Assembly (NCBI RefSeq): GCF_000959365.1
Contig: NZ_CP009555.1
Span: 62,001-126,000, forward strand
Source of the DNA: Burkholderia oklahomensis C6786
Lineage (GTDB): Bacteria > Pseudomonadota > Gammaproteobacteria > Burkholderiales > Burkholderiaceae
Reading direction: 5' to 3'
DNA length: 64,000 nt
Each line of letters starts with the position of its first letter. The first letter of the stretch is position 1. The notes beneath the pieces were generated by a model. That model saw nothing but the letters and a program-made list of their open reading frames with translations, had not been told where the DNA came from and did no database searches. This document shows, piece by piece, positions 18,345 to 27,442 of the stretch. The translations under genes were made by a program, and so were the position numbers.

Positions 18345-19064
18345 ATGCCTATCCGACCAAACCTTAAGCTCAATCTCCCTCCTTTGAATGTGATGCCTGT
18401 CGCCAATGCGAAAACACAATCGACATTGGAACATTTATGCACCAATAGGGAAAACTTGCGCCAACAGATGCATGCTTTTCCATTACAGCTCTTCGGCGAA
18501 GCTCTGCATGCCCCAGACTATGCAGGAATGCGTCAGATCGGCTTCGCCTCTAAGAGTCACGGTTTCATGCTAGAGAACACCGATCTCGACGCTTTCATAC
18601 ATGCCCGTCGCGAACCGCCGAAATGCTTGGGTGAGTTTGCAGGGGACAAATTTCATATCAGCGTGCAGCGAGAGCAGGTGCCACAGGCATTCCAAGCTCT
18701 AACCGGGTTGCTATTCTCCGAATGCAGTCCAATCGACAAGTGGAAGGTGACAGATATTGAGCGAGTTGACCATCAATCTCGCGTCGGTTTGGGTGCACAG
18801 TTCACCTTGTATGTAAAACCGGACGGCGATGACTCGCAGTACGGTGCGGCGTTACTAAATACAGTGCGGAATTTTGTAGAGCATTTAGAGTTGGAATTGT
18901 CCAAGCACGGAATTTCACCGGGGCTACACCCCGAGTCCGATGTGCGTCCTGAGCATTGGCAGTACGTCAGCTATCGGAACGAGCTGCGCAGCGAACGCAA
19001 TGGAAGTGAAGCACAAAGCCAAGCCTTAAGCGTCGAACCGTTCTATCGGTTGATGACGGAATAA
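18345..19064 (+). CDS. spvC: Type III effector phosphothreonine lyase (SpvC/OspF/HopAI1 family)
   Basis: A protein of 239 residues. The start MPIRPNLKLNLPPLNV matches the N-terminus of Salmonella SpvC, including the basic-plus-hydrophobic docking motif that binds host MAP kinases. The rest aligns with SpvC almost without gaps, as I recall the SpvC sequence: YAGMRQIGF, DAFIHARREPP, FAGDKFHISVQRE, GLLFSECSPIDKWKVTDIE, GLGAQFTLYVKPD, PESDVRPEHWQY and the C-terminus EPFYRLMTE. Lys102, His104 and Lys134 correspond to SpvC Lys104, His106 and catalytic Lys136. The enzyme removes phosphate from phosphothreonine of MAP kinases by beta-elimination inside host cells after type III secretion. The gene is flanked by IS remnants and is more A+T-rich than its neighbours, so it was acquired. 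No good ribosome-binding site precedes ATG 18345. Confidence 0.93.
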   Translation: MPIRPNLKLNLPPLNVMPVANAKTQSTLEHLCTNRENLRQQMHAFPLQLFGEALHAPDYAGMRQIGFASKSHGFMLENTDLDAFIHARREPPKCLGEFAGDKFHISVQREQVPQAFQALTGLLFSECSPIDKWKVTDIERVDHQSRVGLGAQFTLYVKPDGDDSQYGAALLNTVRNFVEHLELELSKHGISPGLHPESDVRPEHWQYVSYRNELRSERNGSEAQSQALSVEPFYRLMTE

Positions 19065-19297
19065 GTTCCCTGGATAGCCCCGTGTATGCGTCGCTTGCCT
19101 GTGCGTTTACCCAGTTCGTGAAAATGTGAACAGACGCTCGTGTCGTGCTCTGCGGGTGTCGTTCGTGGATCGCTTACTTATGAGAGTTCCACAACACGAG
19201 GAAATACAAATGGCCGAGCAGACCAAATGCCCCGCATGAGGGAGGACCCGCAGTGAACCTGTCCGAATTTTTGTGGGTGAGGCGGTTGAACAGCGCG
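19065..19297. other. Non-coding spacer between effector and IS fragment
   Basis: About 230 bases with no supported gene. The middle part resembles neither flank and is probably leftover from older insertions. Confidence 0.3.
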
Positions 19298-20284
19298 TTA
19301 TCCGCGTGCCTGCGTGAATCGCTCGCCGAACAGGATAGCAAACTGGTTCATCGCTGATTTCCAGTCGAAGGCGGCCCGCACGGTTTTGGCCAGCACATTG
19401 CGCAGCGCCAGCCAGAGCAGCTTGATCGCCGCCTCGTCATTCGGGAAGTGACCACGCGTCTTGATGATCTTGCGCAACTGCATGTTCAGACTTTCTATGG
19501 CGTTGGTATGGTCGATGTCCTCCAAGGCCAGATACAGCTCGTATTCGTGATGCTCGGGGTTGCCGCAGTATTCGGTGCCGCGGTCTGTCAGCACGCGTAG
19601 CAGCGGAATGCCGAAGCTGTCGAAGAACGGGACAACGCGATCGTTGAGCAGGTCCGCCGCCGGCAAAGGTGTCTTGCGATCATAGAGCTTGGCGAATGCA
19701 ACCTTCGAGTAGGTATCGACGAAAGTTTGCTGGTAGACACGGCCGACGCCCTTGAGGCTGCCGACGTAGAACGTATCCTGCGCGCCGCAGTAGCCCGGGC
19801 ATTCGGACTCGAATTCGCCGTGCACTTCCTTTTCGTGCTTGGCGCGTTCGAGCGCGACGAGCTGCGCCTCAGTCAGCACCAACCCCTCCTGGGCGGACTT
19901 GGCTTCCAAGGCCTTCAAGCGCTTCGGCATGGTCTCCAGATCATGGCGCAACCAGATGCTACGGACGCCTTGTGGCGAGACGGACAGAGCATGCCGTTTG
20001 AGGACCTCGTTGGCGATACGCACCTGACCGTAGGCTGGCAATTCGAGGGCCAGTTCGACAACGGCGGCCTCGACCTGCGGATCCACGCGGTTCTTCAGCA
20101 GCGGCCGGTGGTGGGAAATCTCCTGCAGCGCAGCTTCACCACCTCGATCGTACAGTTCCTTAAATCGGTAGAAGCTGTCGCGCGAGTAACCCATCACGCG
20201 ACAGGCCTGGCTGACGTTGCCGAGTTGCCGGGCCAGCTCGAGTATGCCGACCTTGGCACGAATTACCTTCTGCTCCTGAGTCAT
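19298..20284 (-). pseudogene. Chimeric transposase: IS481-type N-terminus fused in frame to IS256-type C-terminus
   Basis: An uninterrupted frame of 328 residues from ATG 20284. Residues 1 to about 260 are IS481-like: [21 protein letters not shown] (HTH), then integrase core motifs [33 protein letters not shown] and [13 protein letters not shown]. At LEDIDHT the sequence switches to [21 protein letters not shown] and [15 protein letters not shown], which is the C-terminus of an IS256 transposase, as in the intact copy at 59962. The Asp-Asp pair and the final Glu therefore come from different families. The junction is at about 19505-19512. It is almost certainly non-functional despite the open frame. 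Confidence 0.88.
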
Positions 20285-20421
20285 GGCGGACTCCTTGCTG
20301 TTCGCGGCGCGCATTGCCGCTACGGGCTACGCCCTCCGCGCCAATGCGCGCCAGCATGAAAAACCAACCACTGTCAGATTTAGTCTAGTCCACCGCAGAT
20401 GACCGGGGCGCGCTCGCTGCG

Positions 20422-22053
20422 TCAGCTCACGCTCGCCTCGGCTTGCCGCTTCGCGTAGTTGAACGGCAGCAGATCGCTGATGTCCGCATCCGGAGCACGC
20501 TGCGGCAACTCGGTCAGCACGTGCAGCAGCCAGGCGCGCGGTTCGACGTCGCAGGCACGGCACGTGAGCATCATGCTGTACACTATCGCGCTCGCCTTCG
20601 CGCCAGCCTCTGTATCGCTGTACAACCACGATTTTCTCGCAGTGGCAAACGGCCTGATGTCGCGCTCGATGACGTTGTTGTCGATGGGCAAACGGCCGTC
20701 GTCTACGTAGCGAATCAGATACTGCCATTGCCGGCGGCAGTAGCCGATCGCCTCGCCGAGCAAACTCTGTGGCAGTACCTTCGGCGCCAACTCGTCGAGC
20801 CATGCCTTGAAGGCGTTCAGCAGCGGTACGCTGTGCTGCTGGCGCAGGCGATACCGGCAATCGGTCAGCGTTTCGCTTTCAGGAACGGCCTGCTTCGCCA
20901 GCGCCTCGACCTGATACAGCGCCTGGAAGAACTCGAGTGCCCTCGTGATGCGCGGGCTGGGCTTGTTCTTCTGGCCTTTGAGCGCGTCCGTAAACAGCCT
21001 CCTCGCGTGCGCCAGGCAACCAAGGTGCTTTGCCGTCTTCACCGTACGCCAGGCGGCCCAGCCGTCCGACATCAGCACGCCTGCATAGTCACCGAGGAAG
21101 GCGCGCGGATGCTCCCCACCGCGGCCCTGCTGATACTCGAACAGCACGACCGGTTGTTCGCTATCCGCGGCGCTGCGGTAAACCCACATGTACGACTTGT
21201 CCTGCGCGTTTCGTCCCTGTTCCTTGAGGGCCTGAACCGTGGTCTCGTCGCCGTGGATCAGCCACTGGCTGCGCAGAATCTGCTTGAGCGCCTCGTAGAT
21301 CCGCGTGTAGTGCAGCTCCGCCGGGCGGATGATCCAGTTCGCCAGCGTGCCACGGCTGACCGCGATGTTCGAGCGCGCGAGCACATCCTCCATCCGGTAC
21401 AGCGGTGTGCCGTCGACGTACTTGCCAGCCGTAACGGTGGCGATCATCGAGGGACTTGCATAGCTGCCCGGCAAAGGTTGAGCCGGCATCGACGCAACCA
21501 CGATCGGCGTACGCACACCGTGACGTTCGCAGTGCCGGCACGCATATTTGGCGCGCGCGTGCTGCAGCACCGACACCTTGACCTCCATGTGCAACTGCTC
21601 GCTGACTTCTTCGCCCATGAGATGCATCCCCTTGCCGCAGCACGGGCAGATCTTCTGGTCTTCGGGCAGGTCGTATTCAATACGCTCGCGCGGCAGATCT
21701 GCGGGCAGCGGCTTGCGGCCACGCTTTTTGGGCGCAGGCTTGTTGAGCTCAGGCAGCCCGGTGTCCGGCAGCGTAGCCACGTCGCTGTCCTCGTCGGCCG
21801 GCTCCGCGTCGGCAGCTTCTTCTGCCTCGTTGAACACACGATCACGGCGCTTCTCGCTCTTCGGCGCGTACTGCCGGGCCAGCGCGAGACGATATTGCTC
21901 CTCAAGCGCATCGAGGCGCTTGGTCAGTTCGTCTATTCTGGCGTCACGCTCGGCAATACGCTTCGCATCGGCGGCAGCGCGCGTTTCGAGTTCGTGGATG
22001 TAGGCCTTGGCGGCCGGCGGCAGTCGGATGAGATCGGCTTTCATGCGCTTCAC
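20422..22053 (-). CDS. tnpC: IS66 transposase TnpC
   Basis: A protein of 543 residues. It has an N-terminal coiled coil (AAADAKRIAERDARIDELTKR), a zinc-binding segment (EDQKICPCCGKGMHLMGEEVSEQL and AKYACRHCERHGV), then the DDE_Tnp_IS66 core (WLIHGDETTVQALKE, VLMSDGWAAWRTVKTAKHLGCLAHARRLF) and the C-terminal DDE_5-type tail (VDDGRLPIDNNVIERDIRPFATARKSWLY). No stop or frameshift is present. Confidence 0.93.
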   Translation of the reverse strand: MKRMKADLIRLPPAAKAYIHELETRAAADAKRIAERDARIDELTKRLDALEEQYRLALARQYAPKSEKRRDRVFNEAEEAADAEPADEDSDVATLPDTGLPELNKPAPKKRGRKPLPADLPRERIEYDLPEDQKICPCCGKGMHLMGEEVSEQLHMEVKVSVLQHARAKYACRHCERHGVRTPIVVASMPAQPLPGSYASPSMIATVTAGKYVDGTPLYRMEDVLARSNIAVSRGTLANWIIRPAELHYTRIYEALKQILRSQWLIHGDETTVQALKEQGRNAQDKSYMWVYRSAADSEQPVVLFEYQQGRGGEHPRAFLGDYAGVLMSDGWAAWRTVKTAKHLGCLAHARRLFTDALKGQKNKPSPRITRALEFFQALYQVEALAKQAVPESETLTDCRYRLRQQHSVPLLNAFKAWLDELAPKVLPQSLLGEAIGYCRRQWQYLIRYVDDGRLPIDNNVIERDIRPFATARKSWLYSDTEAGAKASAIVYSMMLTCRACDVEPRAWLLHVLTELPQRAPDADISDLLPFNYAKRQAEASVS

Positions 22054-22143
22054 GATAGCGAAGCGCGGCGTCGCACAGGTTTACGCAGAATTGTAACGAC
22101 CGTGTCGGCTGTTGTTTACCGGCAACATTGGCAACGACGGGCC

Positions 22144-22500
22144 TCAACTCGTGAAGCAGTACTGCCGTGTGGGATGGCGGCGCACCGCATCGACATCGAC
22201 GCCGTCGAGCAGCAGGTGCAACTGCTCGGTCGTGAGCTCGATCACGGTCTGCTGACGGCGGGGCCACACGAAACGGTCTGCCTCGAGCCGTTTCATCATC
22301 ATCCAGAACCCGGCACGATCATAGAGCACCAGTTTCACGCGATCCCGTTTGCGGTTGTGGAATCCGAAGACGGCCCGTGCAAGCGGGTCCAACTGCATCG
22401 ACTGCTCGACCACCGTCACCAGCGTGTTCAGTCCGGCTCGGAAGTCGATCGGCTCGCGATGCAGGTAGATTCGCAGATCGTCGTCGAAGCGAAACATCAA
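22144..22500 (-). CDS. tnpB: IS66 accessory protein TnpB
   Basis: A protein of 118 residues: MMFRFDDDLRIYLHREPIDFRAG, then LVLYDRAGFWMMMKRLEADRFVWP. This is the typical IS66 Orf2-like protein needed for transposition. Its start overlaps the tnpA stop (22497-22500). Confidence 0.92.
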   Translation of the reverse strand: MMFRFDDDLRIYLHREPIDFRAGLNTLVTVVEQSMQLDPLARAVFGFHNRKRDRVKLVLYDRAGFWMMMKRLEADRFVWPRRQQTVIELTTEQLHLLLDGVDVDAVRRHPTRQYCFTS

Positions 22501-22970
22501 CGCGCTCCCAGCGCGGCGATCATCGCTTTAACGAGTGGCGTATCCTGCGCCGAGCATTCCAGATCCATCACGACACCGTTGGGCAATCGGACCGACAGGC
22601 GCGCTTGCGGCGGCGCTGACTTCAGTGCCGGAGGAGAGTCACGACGAGTCGGCAATGATTCCGTAGGCTGTGCTGACTTCACCATTGCGTTCCCAATCGA
22701 CACGACGGGAACAAACGCGGAAGGCTCGGTTTCCATCGTCCGCGGCTGTCCGGCAACGATGCTTGCCTTGCGGTACATCTCGACCCATTTGCGCAGTTGG
22801 TTCGCGTTCACCCCGGCCTTGAGCGCCAGACCAGATAGTGACGCACCGGGTTGCAAGCATGCCTCGACCAGACGGCGTTTCCCATCAGGGTCGAACGACC
22901 GTTTGCCGCGCGCGGAAACGTGCATCACCTTCAGGGGCAGGAAATCAAGGTCAATCGTGTCAGTTGTCAT
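22497..22970 (-). CDS. tnpA: IS66 accessory protein TnpA
   Basis: A protein of 157 residues from MTTDTIDLDFLPL at 22970. The HTH region is DPDGKRRLVEACLQPGASLSGLALKAGVNANQLRKWVE. The C-terminal LPNGVVMDLECSAQD is characteristic of TnpA of IS66. Confidence 0.9.
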   Translation of the reverse strand: MTTDTIDLDFLPLKVMHVSARGKRSFDPDGKRRLVEACLQPGASLSGLALKAGVNANQLRKWVEMYRKASIVAGQPRTMETEPSAFVPVVSIGNAMVKSAQPTESLPTRRDSPPALKSAPPQARLSVRLPNGVVMDLECSAQDTPLVKAMIAALGAR

Positions 22971-23057
22971 CGTGGCTGCGTCCGCAAGTGTGGGTTGCGG
23001 ACGCAATCGTGGATCGATTCATCGGCGCCGGCTAGGTGCGGAGAATTTTGCGCTTAC

Positions 23058-23503
23058 CGTGATCCGGTTTTTACCGGCCGGCCGGCCCATTCCAGTCCAT
23101 CCCCATGGCAGTAGCGCCGATATGGCCTCGGTAGCTTACAGAACTGGAATCAATCTTCGTTAATCATGAAATAATCCGAATCAATCGAATCGATTGAAGC
23201 GACATCGAACAAATCGGATCGATACCGGACAGACCGCACCCTTGTTTCCCGGTTATGAAAATCGCCGAAATCATTTCAAAAATCATGTACGGGATTTTTT
23301 TTATTTACTTTACCGTAACGAATTTCGAGGGTCAGTGATTCATCGCGCATGACATGTTTCAAGCAGATCCGGATGCCTGCGGGGATCCGGTTTGCCGTAT
23401 CGGCCATGCGGCATCCTTTGTGCAACGGGTCGTGATGCCGCCGCTCGGCCGCCTCCTCAATTACAAGACGTCATAGCCATAGTCGTCACCGGATCCTGAG
23501 ACA
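23058..23503. other. Intergenic region upstream of the LysR gene
   Basis: About 445 bases between the IS66 end and the regulator. No gene is supported. The part from 23155 to 23330 is strongly A+T-rich against the surroundings and includes a 17-base palindrome (listed separately). It probably contains the lysR promoter and marks the left boundary of the metabolic block. Confidence 0.4.
23181..23197. promoter_or_regulatory. 17-base palindrome, candidate operator
   Basis: TCAATCGA-A-TCGATTGA is a perfect 8-base inverted repeat around a single base, in an A+T-rich region 307 bases before the LysR start. The symmetry suits a dimeric regulator. No binding protein can be named. Confidence 0.4.
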
Positions 23504-24421
23504 ATGCGAATCTCCCCCCTTCCCCCGCTGCAATGTCTGATTGCGTTCGAGGCGTCGGTCAGACACGCCAGCTTCACCCGCGCCGCCAGCGAACTCAATC
23601 TCACCCAGAGCGCGATCAGCCGGCAGATCGGCCAGCTCGAGGAATTCCTCGGCCGCGCGCTGTTCCTGCGCGAGCCGCGCGCGTTACGGCTGACGGTGGC
23701 CGGCGAGCGTTACGCCGAACGCATCCGCGCGCTGCTGGAGGAATGCTCCGAGGCGACCTTCGAAATCATGAAGCGCTACGGTGACCTCGATCTCGCCGTC
23801 GCCTGCTCGGCCGGCGTCGGCACGCTGTGGCTCACGCCGCGCCTCAGCTCGTTCTGCTCGGCCCACCCGAACATCAACCTGCGCCTGATCGTGCGCGACA
23901 GCCTCGCCTCGCTCGCGCCGTCCGAATTCGATGTCGGCCTCTATTACCTGCGCGACCGCTGCGAATCGCACCTCGATTCGCAACTGCTGATCGACGAGGA
24001 GGTGTTCCCGGTCTGCTCGCCCGACTATCTGGGCGGCCGGCTGCTGTCGCCGGCGGAGCTCGTGGAGGAAACGCTGCTGACCCACGAGGACCGCCAGCGG
24101 CCGTGGATGTCGTGGGATGAATGGCTCGAACTGAACGGCGTGGCGATGCCAAAGAAGCGGCGCATCATCGTCGCGAACCACTATCCGCAGCTAGTGCAGA
24201 TGGCCGTCTACGGGCAAGGCCTCGTGCTCGGCTGGAACCAGATGATCGATCACTACCTGGAGACGCGGCAGCTCGTGCGGGCCACGCGCGAGAGCGCCAC
24301 CAACGGCGGCGGCTACTACATCGTCACGCCCAACGAACGCTCGATGAAGCGGGCCGTGGCGCTGTTCAAGCGCTGGTTGACCCAGCAATCGGCGCCGAAC
24401 GAGCTATTGATCAGCGCCTGA
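23504..24421 (+). CDS. LysR-family transcriptional regulator (GcvA-like)
   Basis: A protein of 305 residues. The N-terminal winged helix reads PPLQCLIAFEASVRHASFTRAASELNLTQSAISRQIGQLEEFLGRALFLRE, the GcvA-type LysR signature. The effector-binding domain begins at about residue 95 (LDLAVACSAGVGTLWLTPRL) and is of normal length. It lies directly upstream of, and in the same direction as, the MFS-led operon, so it is the natural candidate regulator of the metabolic cluster. An inverted repeat with GCGCATGC arms lies in the gap after it. Confidence 0.9.
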   Translation: MRISPLPPLQCLIAFEASVRHASFTRAASELNLTQSAISRQIGQLEEFLGRALFLREPRALRLTVAGERYAERIRALLEECSEATFEIMKRYGDLDLAVACSAGVGTLWLTPRLSSFCSAHPNINLRLIVRDSLASLAPSEFDVGLYYLRDRCESHLDSQLLIDEEVFPVCSPDYLGGRLLSPAELVEETLLTHEDRQRPWMSWDEWLELNGVAMPKKRRIIVANHYPQLVQMAVYGQGLVLGWNQMIDHYLETRQLVRATRESATNGGGYYIVTPNERSMKRAVALFKRWLTQQSAPNELLISA

Positions 24422-24436
24422 GCCTCGGCATCCGCT

Positions 24437-24459
24437 GCGCATGCACTGCACGCATGCGC
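24437..24459. promoter_or_regulatory. Inverted repeat between lysR and the MFS gene
   Basis: GCGCATGC-ACTGCAC-GCATGCGC is a perfect 8-base inverted repeat with a 7-base spacer, 16 bases after the LysR stop and 158 bases before the operon's first ATG. There is no U-tract, so it is a poor terminator and may be an operator. The arm sequence recurs as a palindrome at 50714-50723 upstream of the second operon. Confidence 0.45.
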
Positions 24460-24616
24460 GGATGCAAATATTTCGTTTCGCTTGCCGCCCCGCCTCCTCT
24501 AGCATCGGACCTGAATTTTCCCTGACACGCCGAGCGCCTTCCACGGCCCAGTGCCCGAAGCGCGACCGGCGCGGGAATGAACCTGACCCGCGACGCATCT
24601 GATAGGAATCCTTATC

Positions 24617-25969
24617 ATGAGTGGAGCCCTTCTGTCCGGCCTGCCGCAGCGTGCGCAACCCGCACGCGGCTGGCGCACCGTCTGGGCCGCGGCGCTGGGC
24701 AACGCGTTCGAATGGTTCGATTTCACGCTCTACGGCTTCTTCGCGCCGGTGATCGCCACGCTGCTGTTTCCGGCCGCGGACCGGCTGACCGCGCTGCTGA
24801 TGGCGGTGGTCACGTTCGGCGTCGGCTTCGTGATGCGTCCGGTGGGCGGCATCGTGCTCGGCATCTTCGCCGATCGGCACGGCCGTCGCCCGGCGCTGGC
24901 GCTGACCGCACTGCTGATGGCGCTCGGCACGAGCCTGATCGCCTGCGTGCCGACCCATGCGCAGATCGGCGCCTGGGCGCCCGCGATCGTGGTGCTGGCG
25001 CGCCTGCTGCAAGGCTTCTCGGCCGGCGGCGAAATGGGCGGCGCCACCGCCTACCTGACCGAGATCGCGCCGCTTGGCCAGCGCGCCTACTATGCGAGCT
25101 GGATCCAGTCCGGCGTGGGCTTCGCGATCCTCTGCGGCGCGCTGCTCGGCACGCTGATGACCACCGCGCTCGACACCGAGGCACTACACGCCTGGGGTTG
25201 GCGCGTTCCGTTCCTGGCGGGCATGCTGATCGGCCCGATCGGTTATGCGATCCGCAGCCGACTCGACGAGACACCGGCGTTCGCGGCCGTCGCGGCGCGC
25301 GGGCCCCGCCGCTCGCCGCTTGCCGAGGTGGCGCACGGCTACCGCCGCGAGACGCTGGTCGGCATCGCGCTCGTGTTCCTCTGGACCGTCTGCACCTACG
25401 TGCTGCTGTTCTATATGCCGACCTACACCACCCAGGTGCTGGGGCTCGCGCCACGGGCCGGTTTCGTCGCCTGCATCGCGGGCGGGGCGACGCTGATGGC
25501 CGCGGCGCCGCTGGCCGGCCGGCTCGCCGACCGCCATGGCGGCAAATGGCTGATGGCGGGCGCGGCGGCAGCGATCCTCGTGCTCGCCTACCCGATGTTC
25601 GCGTTCATCCACCGCGTGCCGACCGTCGCCGCGCTGGTGGGCTTCCAGCTCACGTTCGGCCTGCTGATCGCCGGCTACACGGGCCCGATCCTCGCGGAAT
25701 TCACGCGGCTGTTCCCGACCGCCGTGCTCTCCACCGGCCTGTCGCTCGCCTACAACCTCGCGGTCATGCTGTTCGGCGGTTTCGCGCCGTTCTTCATCAC
25801 CTGGCTCACGCATGCGCTCGACAACGCGCTGGCCCCGGCGTTCTACGTGATGGCCGCCGCCTTCGTGAGCCTGATCGGCACGCTGCTGCTGCGCGCACCG
25901 GCGCCGCAAGCGGCGCCCCTCGCCCGGACGACGCGCACGGCACGCACCGGAGGCCGGCCATGGCACTGA
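24617..25969 (+). CDS. MFS transporter, metabolite:proton symporter type (ProP/ShiA-like)
   Basis: A protein of 450 residues with about 12 membrane segments. GNAFEWFDFTLYGFFAPVIA in TM1, GIFADRHGRRPALALTALLMALGTSLIACVPT between TM2 and TM3, and LLQGFSAGGEMGGATAYLTEIAP in TM4 are signatures of the sugar/metabolite symporter branch that includes ProP, ShiA and KgtP. It probably imports an organic acid or amino-acid-like compound, but export cannot be excluded. It is the first gene of the long plus-strand operon, and its end overlaps the amidohydrolase start by 10 bases. Confidence 0.9.
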   Translation: MSGALLSGLPQRAQPARGWRTVWAAALGNAFEWFDFTLYGFFAPVIATLLFPAADRLTALLMAVVTFGVGFVMRPVGGIVLGIFADRHGRRPALALTALLMALGTSLIACVPTHAQIGAWAPAIVVLARLLQGFSAGGEMGGATAYLTEIAPLGQRAYYASWIQSGVGFAILCGALLGTLMTTALDTEALHAWGWRVPFLAGMLIGPIGYAIRSRLDETPAFAAVAARGPRRSPLAEVAHGYRRETLVGIALVFLWTVCTYVLLFYMPTYTTQVLGLAPRAGFVACIAGGATLMAAAPLAGRLADRHGGKWLMAGAAAAILVLAYPMFAFIHRVPTVAALVGFQLTFGLLIAGYTGPILAEFTRLFPTAVLSTGLSLAYNLAVMLFGGFAPFFITWLTHALDNALAPAFYVMAAAFVSLIGTLLLRAPAPQAAPLARTTRTARTGGRPWH

Positions 25970-27204
25970 TCGTGATCCGCGGCGGCAACGTGCTCGACGT
26001 GGCGCGCGGCGAATGGCTGCCGCACCACCATGTCGTGATTGAGCGCGAGCGCATCGTCGAGGTGTCGGAACGGGCGCCGGCGCTGGCCGATGCCCATGTG
26101 ATCGATGCGCTCGGCAAGACGGTGATGCCGGGCCTGATCGACTGCCATGTCCATGTGCTCGCCTCGCACGCCAATCTCGGCTCCAACGCGGCCCAGCCCA
26201 ACCTGCTCGCGGCCATGCGCGCGCTGCCGATCCTGCGCGCGATGCTGCTGCGCGGCTTCACCAGCGTGCGCGACGCGGGCGGCGCCGACGGCGGGCTCGC
26301 GCAGGCCATCGCGCTGGGCCTCGTGACGGGGCCGCGACTGTTCCCGTCGGGCAAGGCGCTGTCACAGACGGGCGGCCATGGCGATTTCCGCATGACGGGA
26401 GACAGCGCCGATCCCTGCGATTGCCATGCGCGGGCCGGCGCGATCGCGCGCGTGGCGGACGGGGTCGACGCCGTGCGGCTGGCCGTGCGCCAGCAAATCC
26501 GCGACGGCGCCACGCAGATCAAGGTGATGGCCTCGGGCGGCGTGGCCTCGCCCGTCGACGAGATCGGCCATAGCCAGTATTCGGAAGCCGAGATCCGCGC
26601 GGCGGTGGACGAGGCGCGCGCGGCCAACACTTATGTAATGGCGCACGCCTACACGGGCGCGGCCATCACGCGCGCGATCCGCTGCGGCGTACGCACCATC
26701 GAGCACGGCAATCTCGTCGACGCTGCGGCGGCCGCCCTGATGCGCGAACACGGCGCCTATGCGGTGCCCACGCTCGTCACCTACGAGGCGATCGCGCGCT
26801 GCGGCGCCTCGGGCATGCCGGCCGCGGCGCTCGACAAGCTCGCGGCGGTGCGCGAGGCGGGCCGCGCCTCGCTCGAGATCTTCGCGAACGCGGGCGTGCC
26901 GATGGGCTTCGGCACCGACCTGCTCGGCGACATGCATCACCTGCAAGGCGAGGAATTCCGGCTGCGCGCCGAGCGGCTCGGCAATCTCGAGGCCCTGCGC
27001 GCCGCCACGACGGTGGCCGCGCGGATCCTCGGGCGGCCCGACACGCTCGGCACGATCGCGCCGGGCGCGATGGCGGACGTGCTCGTGGTGGACGGCGATC
27101 CGCTCGCCGACATCGGCGTGCTGGCCGGCAACGGCGAGCGCATCGATTACGTGCTGCATGGCGGACGCGTGCAACGGCGCGGCGAACTGGTCGGAGTCGA
27201 TTGA
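25960..27204 (+). CDS. Amidohydrolase, Xaa-Pro dipeptidase/imidazolonepropionase-like
   Basis: A protein of 414 residues. The metal-binding set of the superfamily is visible: GLIDCHVHVLASH (HxH), QIKVMASGGV (Lys), VMAHAYTG (His), GVRTIEHGNL (His) and GFGTDLLGD (Asp). The sequence resembles the Sgx9260/Xaa-Pro dipeptidase branch, which hydrolyses N-acyl amino acids or dipeptides. No signal peptide is seen, so it is cytosolic. In this cluster it could trim a peptide intermediate or process an imported compound. A 238-base gap follows before the tiny peptide gene. Confidence 0.88.
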   Translation: MALIVIRGGNVLDVARGEWLPHHHVVIERERIVEVSERAPALADAHVIDALGKTVMPGLIDCHVHVLASHANLGSNAAQPNLLAAMRALPILRAMLLRGFTSVRDAGGADGGLAQAIALGLVTGPRLFPSGKALSQTGGHGDFRMTGDSADPCDCHARAGAIARVADGVDAVRLAVRQQIRDGATQIKVMASGGVASPVDEIGHSQYSEAEIRAAVDEARAANTYVMAHAYTGAAITRAIRCGVRTIEHGNLVDAAAAALMREHGAYAVPTLVTYEAIARCGASGMPAAALDKLAAVREAGRASLEIFANAGVPMGFGTDLLGDMHHLQGEEFRLRAERLGNLEALRAATTVAARILGRPDTLGTIAPGAMADVLVVDGDPLADIGVLAGNGERIDYVLHGGRVQRRGELVGVD

Positions 27205-27442
27205 CAGGCAAGCATCAGGGCGTGCGCGGCACAAGCCGTGCGCGCTGAAACAGGGCGGAACGGCCCGCCGGGGCGCGACAGCACGATCAGCGCGACCCGG
27301 CACCGATTCCGCCGACAGGGTTCCGGCAGCGGCGGGCAAGCCTTCGGGCGAGCCTGCCGCCGCCGGAGCGGGCGGGTTGCCGGGCTTCCCTCGGGAAGAT
27401 TGGGCGATCCATATTTCAGCGTCATCCTTCAAGGAGAAAATC

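Larger units (their letters stand above)
20400..23057 (-). mobile_element. IS66-family element, left end truncated
   Basis: The tnpA-tnpB-tnpC order on the minus strand is complete. The right terminus reads ...TTTTGCGCTTAC at 23057, the reverse of the GTAAGCG start usual for IS66 ends. No matching GTAAGCG is found left of tnpC, so the left end was removed where the IS481/IS256 chimera now lies. Confidence 0.8.

Noticed and set aside
20443..23163. Long plus-strand frame across the IS66 element
   Set aside because: Antisense of tnpC, tnpB and tnpA, which all have family motifs on the minus strand.
24577..27204. One open frame joining the MFS region with the amidohydrolase
   Set aside because: The MFS protein is encoded in another frame with all its motifs. 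Only the part from 25960 is real, as the amidohydrolase.
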